Shown in pieces: positions 6,729 through 10,500 of a DNA stretch of 10,500 nucleotides. The notes beneath the pieces are model-generated. The model searched no databases. It saw only the letters and a list, made by a program, of their open reading frames with translations, and was not told the DNA's origin. Source of the DNA: Bacillota bacterium. Lineage in GTDB: Bacteria; Bacillota; Desulfitobacteriia; Desulfitobacteriales; Desulfitobacteriaceae. Within the stretch, counting starts at the first letter, position 1. Every line of letters starts with the position of its first letter. The translations under genes and the position numbers were made by a program. Where the stretch lies: the NCBI GenBank assembly GCA_023390635.1, contig JAEWCM010000031.1:1-10500 (forward strand). Reading direction: 5' to 3'.

Positions 6729-7762
6729 GCAATACTATACTGGATAAGCAAAAGGATGTTTATATTCTGGGGATTGAGACAAGCTGTGATGAAACGGCTG
6801 CAGCGGTTCTTCTGAATGGCAGGGAGCTAAAGAGTCATATCATTTCATCGCAGATTCGTACCCATCAGAAGTACGGAGGGGTGGTGCCGGAGATTGCTTC
6901 CCGGGAACACAGCCAGCACTTCCCCTTGGTGGTGGAACAAGCGCTGAGTGAGGCTGGTCTTGGCTTTTCCGACCTTTCGGCCATTGCAGTGACCTATGGC
7001 CCCGGTTTGGTCGGCAGCCTTCTGGTAGGAGTAGCTGGAGCCAAGGCGATGGCTTATGGAGCGGGACTGCCCTTGATCGGGGTTAATCATTTGGAAGGGC
7101 ATATTTATGCCAATTTCCTGGAACATCCTGATCTGGAGTTCCCCTTGCTGGCCTTATTGGTTTCCGGTGGGCACACTCACCTGATCTGGCTGAAAGGACA
7201 CGGTGATTATGAAGTATTGGGTCGGACCAGAGATGATGCAGCAGGAGAAGCGTTGGATAAGGTTGCCCGCACCTTAGGCTTAGGATATCCGGGAGGACCA
7301 CAGATTCAAAAAGCGGCGGAAGCAGGAAATCCGGGAAGCTATGAGCTGCCCCGGGCCATGCTGGAACCAGGAAGCTTGGATTTCAGCTTCAGCGGCATGA
7401 AATCTGCTGTATTAAATACCATTAATTCTACCCGTATGAAGGGGGAAGAAATTAATGTTGCGGATATGGCTGCCTCCTTTCAACAGGCCGTTGTGGATGT
7501 CCTGATGCGAAAAGCTCTGTTGGCGGTGGAACGGACAGGCGTTTCAACACTGGTACTGGCTGGAGGAGTTGCTGCCAATTCATTACTGCGTGATACCCTG
7601 CGGGAAGAATTGAGCAGGAAGCATGTGCGGTTGATTTATCCCGAGCCTAAGTTATGTACTGATAATGGAGCGATGATTGCTTTGGCCGGGTATTATCATT
7701 ATATGGCAGGTAATACAGCGCCATGGACGCTGAACGCTGTACCGGGTCTGAGCTTGGGATAA
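6719..7762 (+). CDS. tsaD: tRNA N6-adenosine threonylcarbamoyltransferase TsaD
   Basis: TsaD (Gcp/YgjD/YdiE) is the catalytic subunit that transfers the threonylcarbamoyl group from threonylcarbamoyl-AMP to N6 of A37 in tRNA, with TsaB and TsaE. It is an ASKHA-fold metalloenzyme. The 347 residues match the usual length. ILGIETSCDETAAAV (from about residue 17) is the N-terminal phosphate-loop signature. NHLEGHIYA supplies the metal-binding H124 and H128, and CTDNGAMIA supplies D315. The nucleotide-binding VSGGHTHL and AGGVAANSLLR motifs are intact. The start is either ATG 6719 or ATG 6725; an in-frame TGA at 6698-6700 rules out anything longer except non-standard codons. It lies 73 bases after rimI, is the last gene of the operon and is followed by a strong terminator. 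Confidence 0.97.
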   Translation: MQMSNTILDKQKDVYILGIETSCDETAAAVLLNGRELKSHIISSQIRTHQKYGGVVPEIASREHSQHFPLVVEQALSEAGLGFSDLSAIAVTYGPGLVGSLLVGVAGAKAMAYGAGLPLIGVNHLEGHIYANFLEHPDLEFPLLALLVSGGHTHLIWLKGHGDYEVLGRTRDDAAGEALDKVARTLGLGYPGGPQIQKAAEAGNPGSYELPRAMLEPGSLDFSFSGMKSAVLNTINSTRMKGEEINVADMAASFQQAVVDVLMRKALLAVERTGVSTLVLAGGVAANSLLRDTLREELSRKHVRLIYPEPKLCTDNGAMIALAGYYHYMAGNTAPWTLNAVPGLSLG

Positions 7763-7802
7763 ACTTTAAGTTTACTTTTTTATTATAGGAAAAGGTTTAG
7801 TA

Positions 7803-7837
7803 AAACGGATGCTGATATCAATTGGCATCCGTTTTTT
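7803..7837 (+). terminator. Rho-independent terminator of the tsa operon
   Basis: The arms AAACGGATGC (7803-7812) and GCATCCGTTT (7825-7834) pair perfectly over 10 bp, around a 12-base loop that may pair further. The run of six T is at 7832-7837. The complement also carries A-rich flanks but there is no opposing gene nearby. Confidence 0.93.
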
Positions 7838-7990
7838 CATATTATAGAAAATTTTTTAAAAAAAATTGCTGATCAAGTGTAAGGATATTCTTTGAATCCC
7901 GTTAAATTATATAGAGGATGTATCAGCAAAATTATAAAAACTGATGCAATAAACATTAATTACGATAAAACAAGAAATCGGGAGCTTCAT
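7838..7990. other. AT-rich leader upstream of the XRE regulator
   Basis: These 153 bases between the tsa terminator and the regulator start are A/T-rich. The frame of the regulator stays open back to a TTG at 7892 that has AAGGA 6 bases upstream. An N-terminal extension of 33 residues is thus possible, but it looks non-domain-like. I see no convincing promoter or inverted-repeat operator, although the regulator's own promoter must lie here. Confidence 0.4.
7980..7984 (+). promoter_or_regulatory. Ribosome binding site of the XRE regulator
   Basis: GGGAG is 6 bases before the ATG at 7991 and supports the short 74-residue product. Confidence 0.55.
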
Positions 7991-8215
7991 ATGGTGAAAA
8001 TTGATCCTTTAGTGGGGCAGCGGCTGGCTCAGCGGAGAAAAAAGCTGGGCTTGGATCAGCAACAGCTGGCGGAAAAATCTAATTTAAAGAAAAAATATAT
8101 TGCAGATATTGAAGCAGGTAAAATAAATCCGAGAGTTCATACATTAGCCATTATTGCAGTGGCGTTGAATATGGAGTTATTGGAATTAATCCAAGGCGAA
8201 AAGTATGATCGGTAA
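7991..8215 (+). CDS. Small XRE-family helix-turn-helix transcriptional regulator
   Basis: This is a 74-residue protein that is essentially one Cro/C1-type DNA-binding domain (about residues 8-62). The domain reads VGQRLAQRRKKLGLDQQQLA, then SNLKKKYIADIEAGKINPRVHTLAIIAVALN, with the family pattern of a recognition helix followed by IExGKxxP. There is no sensor, catalytic or membrane part. Such minimal regulators usually act as dimeric repressors of nearby or mobile-element genes; the target here is unknown. The ATG at 7991 is preferred for its ribosome site. The longer TTG start at 7892 would add 33 residues of lower-complexity sequence. The gene is isolated, with terminators on both sides, so it is probably monocistronic and may autoregulate. 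Confidence 0.85.
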   Translation: MVKIDPLVGQRLAQRRKKLGLDQQQLAEKSNLKKKYIADIEAGKINPRVHTLAIIAVALNMELLELIQGEKYDR

Positions 8216-8241
8216 TGAAGCGGAGATAATGTGCCTTTGTT

Positions 8242-8267
8242 GAAGGGCCTTGATAGAAGGGCTTGAT
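8242..8267. repeat. Imperfect 12-13 base tandem repeat
   Basis: GAAGGGCCTTGAT (8242-8254) is followed after one A by GAAGGGCTTGAT (8256-8267), differing by one C. It lies in the untranslated region after the XRE gene and could be a small duplication or a direct-repeat protein site. Confidence 0.4.
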
Positions 8268-8308
8268 TCAGGCAATAAAAAAGAAGATTTGGGGTTAGGT
8301 ATGACTAA

Positions 8309-8337
8309 AAAGAGGGTATTTCCCTCTTTATTTTTTT
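8309..8337 (+). terminator. Rho-independent terminator after the XRE gene
   Basis: AAAGAGGG (8309-8316) and CCCTCTTT (8322-8329) form an 8-bp stem around a TATTT loop, followed by A and seven T (8331-8337). It insulates the sigma-factor unit from the XRE gene. Confidence 0.88.
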
Positions 8338-8504
8338 ATAAGCTTTATAAAACAAAGAGAATCCTAGGAGGAAAAGATTCTTAAATGTCGAAAATACATT
8401 CATTATTGGAAAATTTATCATGATGAAAAGAAAATGCCAGGAATTAAACATAAAGAAAAGAATTAATTCGAATCAGCAATATAGGCGACAAAGGAGATGG
8501 AGCA
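8338..8504 (+). other. AT-rich leader of the sigma-factor gene with short overlapping frames
   Basis: These 167 bases hold an AGGAGG at 8366-8371, then a 12-codon frame starting at ATG 8385 and ending TGA 8421-8423. An ATG at 8420 overlaps that stop and opens a 38-residue, Lys/Arg-rich frame ending at 8536 inside the sigma gene. Neither resembles a known protein, and both may be chance. No clear promoter was recognised, although the preceding terminator implies that one is present. Confidence 0.3.
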
Positions 8505-9053
8505 ATGCTACCATTTTTACTGGCAGGTGTAAGTGACAGAGTGACACGCAGCAAGCTGGAGACCCTGTATAGCACCTATGGACACAAAATGTACCGGATT
8601 GCCTATAGCATATTAAGAGATCATCATCTTGCTGAAGATGCGGTTCAATTAGCGTTTGAAAAAATAATTAAACATTTGCCAAAAATTAATAGTAATGAGT
8701 GTAAGGAAACGAGGGGCTTGCTCGTTATAATTATTAGAAACACATCAATCGATCTATATCGTCAACGCAAAGATGCCAAGGTTCAACCATTGGAAGAATT
8801 AGAGGAGGCTGCATCCAATGAAGAAAGTATTGACGATCAGGTAATTAAGGCAGAAATGTTCGCTGAGGCGGTTGAGAAACTAAAATCCCTGCCACCTCAA
8901 TATGCAGATATTATCGCATTACGCTATTTTTATCATTATTCAGATCAGGAATTGGCAGATCTTTTAGGCATCTCTGTCAACAATGTGTGGGTAAGAATGC
9001 ATCGGGCCAAGCAAAGCTTGATCAAAGCTTTGCTTGAGGCTGAGGAGGTGTAG
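8505..9053 (+). CDS. Sigma-70 family RNA polymerase sigma factor, ECF-like
   Basis: This 182-residue protein has the two-domain layout of group 4 (ECF) sigma factors. Region 2 spans about residues 18-87 (LYSTYGHKMYRIAYSILRD, AEDAVQLAFEKIIKHL, then the RNTSIDLYRQRK end of 2.4). An acidic linker covers about 95-118. Region 4 spans about 122-177, with the helix-turn-helix SDQELADLLGISVNNVWVRMHRAK (146-169), which would contact the -35 element. It would direct RNA polymerase to a small regulon when released from an anti-sigma partner. AAGGAG at 8491-8496 lies 8 bases before the ATG. The next gene starts 2 bases after the stop and looks like its membrane partner. The inducing signal is unknown. 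Confidence 0.92.
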   Translation: MLPFLLAGVSDRVTRSKLETLYSTYGHKMYRIAYSILRDHHLAEDAVQLAFEKIIKHLPKINSNECKETRGLLVIIIRNTSIDLYRQRKDAKVQPLEELEEAASNEESIDDQVIKAEMFAEAVEKLKSLPPQYADIIALRYFYHYSDQELADLLGISVNNVWVRMHRAKQSLIKALLEAEEV

Positions 9054-9055
9054 AT

Positions 9056-9841
9056 ATGAAGGATCGGAGCGGATTAGAGCCGGAGATCAAGGATAAGATG
9101 ACAGACGCTTTGCTGGAATATGCAGGAGCCTGTCATGTGGACAATATGGCTGGATTTATGGATGAAACTTATGAGGCTATTGAGGAGGGAGGCAGAGAGG
9201 GAAAGATTGTGGTTCCACCCTCGCTGGATGAGCGGATGACGCAGTTCATCCGTGATTATGAAGCGAGGGAAAGACGGAGAAGCACAGGAAGAAAAATACG
9301 CAAGGGCCTGACCAAGGCAGCGGTGATCTTGTTGATCATCGGAGGCAGCCTGGGAGTGCTGACCACAGTGAGTCAGGCAGCACGGGTGAAGATCTTCAAC
9401 TTCATTATTGACACAAAGGAAAAGTTCACCCAGATTAATTTTCAAGAGCAAGGGGGTGGGGATGGAGAATCTTCTGCTGTAGCTGGAATTCCGAAAGAAT
9501 GGGACGGAGTTTATGTGCCCATATACATTCCGGAAGGATTTAGGGTAGTGAAAACAGAGGAACTTAATGCAATTAAAGTTATTGATTTTGAAAATAATGA
9601 AGGAAGAAAGATAACCTTTGATCAGGGACCAGTTGAGACAGGAGATTTACAGGTCGATACTGAAAGTGCAGAAGCAGAAAATTTCACACTTACTAATGGC
9701 GAAGAGGGCCTTTTAGTGGAGAAAAACGGATATATCACACTAGTGTGGCATAACAATGAGGCTCTATTCTTTTTGAGTGCTCAATTGGAGGATCGTAGTG
9801 AAGTTTTTAAAATAGCTGAAAGCATTAAGAAACAAAGATAG
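9056..9841 (+). CDS. Single-pass membrane protein, putative anti-sigma factor with DUF4367-like exterior domain
   Basis: This 261-residue protein has a charged cytoplasmic N-terminus (about 1-87), one transmembrane segment (about 88-106, AAVILLIIGGSLGVLTTV) preceded by basic residues, and an outside domain of about 150 residues. The exterior part from about W149 (VPIYIPEGF, then the ITFDQ and ENFTLTNGEEGLLVEKNGYITLVW strands, ending FKIAESIKKQ) resembles DUF4367, common in Clostridia next to sigma factors. AGGAGG at 9043-9048 sits in the end of the sigma gene with a 7-base spacer, and the 2-base gap implies coupling. The classical zinc anti-sigma HxxxCxxC motif is absent; one C and one H occur together as GACHVDN near residue 25. 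The anti-sigma role rests on position and topology, not on a recognised sigma-binding domain. Confidence 0.78.
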   Translation: MKDRSGLEPEIKDKMTDALLEYAGACHVDNMAGFMDETYEAIEEGGREGKIVVPPSLDERMTQFIRDYEARERRRSTGRKIRKGLTKAAVILLIIGGSLGVLTTVSQAARVKIFNFIIDTKEKFTQINFQEQGGGDGESSAVAGIPKEWDGVYVPIYIPEGFRVVKTEELNAIKVIDFENNEGRKITFDQGPVETGDLQVDTESAEAENFTLTNGEEGLLVEKNGYITLVWHNNEALFFLSAQLEDRSEVFKIAESIKKQR

Positions 9842-9889
9842 ATTTATTACTCTATAAAAAATAATAAAATAATTGGAGATGATTTAATT

Positions 9890-10342
9890 ATGTTAAAAAA
9901 AATAATAATAACCCTTTTAGGTCTTTTTATATTTTTAACTTCTCCGATTTCAGCACAAGCAAGTGAAGTACAAAGTGAAGTACAAATTCCAAATGAAATC
10001 CAATTAAGCCTTATTGATATTAAACCAACTTGGGTAAATATTTTAGAATTTCGAAATGACTTTAATATATTAAGCGGTGGCAAAGCTACAGTCGATGTGC
10101 GTGTTTATGCATATAGTGCTTCGCAAGTCAAAATTCAAGCTTATTTGCAACAATATGTTAATGGTAATTGGACGACAATAAAAACATGGGAGCTTACATC
10201 TAATAGCAATTCTTGTAATTTAGGAGATTATTATTATGTGAATAATGGATACAGTTATAGGCTCATTTCGATTGGTACTGTTTATCAAAATGGTGTACAA
10301 GTAGAGCAAGCTGGTAAAGTCAGTGATACGATTTATTTTTAA
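9890..10342 (+). CDS. Small secreted protein of unknown function, AT-rich
   Basis: This 150-residue protein has a textbook Sec signal peptide. KK at 3-4 is followed by a hydrophobic core (5-18), then AQA at 22-24 with predicted cleavage before S25. No lipobox cysteine is present, so it should be released or wall-associated. The mature part (about 126 residues) is rich in Tyr, Asn, Ser and Val and reads as alternating beta strands, such as KATVDVRVYAYSASQVKIQAYLQ and GYSYRLISIGTVYQNGVQVE. It has a single mature cysteine (SNSCNLG). It may belong to the small secreted DUF6147-type group, but this is from memory and weak. The ATG has GGAG at 9875-9878. It lies 48 bases after the putative anti-sigma gene with no terminator between, so it may be co-transcribed. 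Its base composition is visibly more A/T-rich than the upstream genes, which suggests separate origin. Confidence 0.82.
   Translation: MLKKIIITLLGLFIFLTSPISAQASEVQSEVQIPNEIQLSLIDIKPTWVNILEFRNDFNILSGGKATVDVRVYAYSASQVKIQAYLQQYVNGNWTTIKTWELTSNSNSCNLGDYYYVNNGYSYRLISIGTVYQNGVQVEQAGKVSDTIYF
9962..9985 (+). repeat. Perfect 12-base tandem duplication encoding SEVQ-SEVQ
   Basis: AGTGAAGTACAA occurs twice in direct succession (9962-9973 and 9974-9985). It encodes SEVQ twice, starting exactly at the predicted signal peptidase cleavage site of the secreted protein. Confidence 0.95.
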
Positions 10343-10370
10343 TTAATTATCTAAACCTAATTTATTAAGA

Positions 10371-10400
10371 TATGAATCAATTTCATAATGTTTATTTTTT
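10371..10400 (+). terminator. Weak AT-rich terminator candidate after the secreted protein gene
   Basis: TATGAA (10371-10376) pairs with TTCATA (10382-10387) around a 5-base loop, followed by a T-rich run (10391-10400, TTTATTTTTT). The stem has a single G-C pair, so efficiency is doubtful. A second imperfect hairpin at 10412-10428 precedes another T-run (10434-10440). Confidence 0.35.
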
Positions 10401-10411
10401 CAAGGCTAACC

Positions 10412-10440
10412 CTTCAGAATTTCAGAAGTAACATTTTTTT
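10412..10440. terminator. Second imperfect hairpin with T-run near the right edge
   Basis: CTTCAGAATTTCAGAAG (10412-10428) is palindromic except for one central mismatched pair. It is followed after five bases by seven T (10434-10440). It could end the secreted-protein transcript or mark the boundary of a neighbouring element. Confidence 0.25.
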
Positions 10441-10445
10441 AAATT

Positions 10446-10499
10446 TTAAGCAGCATTTCGCATTGACTTATTCAGGCGATCCACAGCCAATCTACAAAG
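10446..10499 (-). CDS. Possible C-terminal end of a minus-strand gene entering from the right
   Basis: On the - strand a frame open from the right edge ends at TAA (10446-10448) after 17 codons, reading LCRLAVDRLNKSMRNAA. The sequence is protein-like, with more G/C at the edge than in the flank to its left. This may be the tail of a convergent gene, perhaps of a mobile element, but it is too short to identify. The opposite strand is also open here, so this is only a suggestion. Confidence 0.25.
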   Translation of the reverse strand, partial: LCRLAVDRLNKSMRNAA

Positions 10500-10500
10500 G

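Noticed and set aside
7892..7990. TTG start giving the XRE regulator 33 extra residues
   Set aside because: It has a fair AAGGA upstream, but the extension lacks domain character and the ATG at 7991 has GGGAG at good spacing. It is not fully excluded.
1..10500. CRISPR array, tRNA, rRNA, riboswitch or complete insertion sequence
   Set aside because: I found no regularly spaced repeats, no cloverleaf or rRNA-like segments, no known riboswitch core and no transposase with paired inverted repeats.

Overview
The window reads as a chromosomal segment from a Gram-positive, spore-former-type Firmicute. The likeliest source is the Desulfitobacterium/Desulfosporosinus group of Clostridia. This is inferred from the protein flavour, strong AGGAGG-type ribosome sites, TTG start use and the tsaE-tsaB-rimI-tsaD gene order; no organism marker is present. 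All confident genes are on the + strand.

Left part (1-4740), housekeeping and poorly characterised genes. The window opens inside the C-terminal third of a MATE-family efflux transporter. It is followed by a DUF2225-type protein with paired CxxC motifs and a helical-repeat C-terminus, closed by a clear hairpin terminator (1252-1290). Next come tex, an S1/YqgF/HhH nucleic-acid-binding protein starting at TTG, and, 27 bases later, an amidohydrolase of the imidazolonepropionase-like group with unknown substrate. These two are probably one transcript.

Centre (4741-7840), the t6A operon. tsaE, tsaB, rimI and tsaD are tightly packed: tsaE/tsaB share an ATGA junction, tsaB/rimI overlap by 11 bases, and tsaD follows after 73 bases. 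TsaB, TsaE and TsaD form the complex that moves the threonylcarbamoyl group onto A37 of ANN-decoding tRNAs. RimI is a GNAT N-acetyltransferase commonly carried with them. A plausible promoter lies just upstream of tsaE, and a perfect 10-bp hairpin with a T-run ends the operon (7803-7837).

Right part (7841-10500), accessory and regulatory. A 74-residue XRE-type regulator stands alone and has its own terminator downstream. After an AT-rich leader comes a sigma/anti-sigma-type pair: an ECF-like sigma factor and, two bases on, a single-pass membrane protein with a DUF4367-like exterior domain. A markedly AT-rich gene for a small secreted protein follows 48 bases later. Its mature N-terminus begins with a perfect 12-base tandem repeat. 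The last ~150 bases are AT-rich, with weak hairpins, and include what may be the C-terminal end of a gene entering from the right on the - strand.

The most interesting part is the sigma / membrane protein / secreted protein cluster. The rest is conserved core biology. I see no CRISPR array, tRNA, rRNA, riboswitch or complete mobile element.
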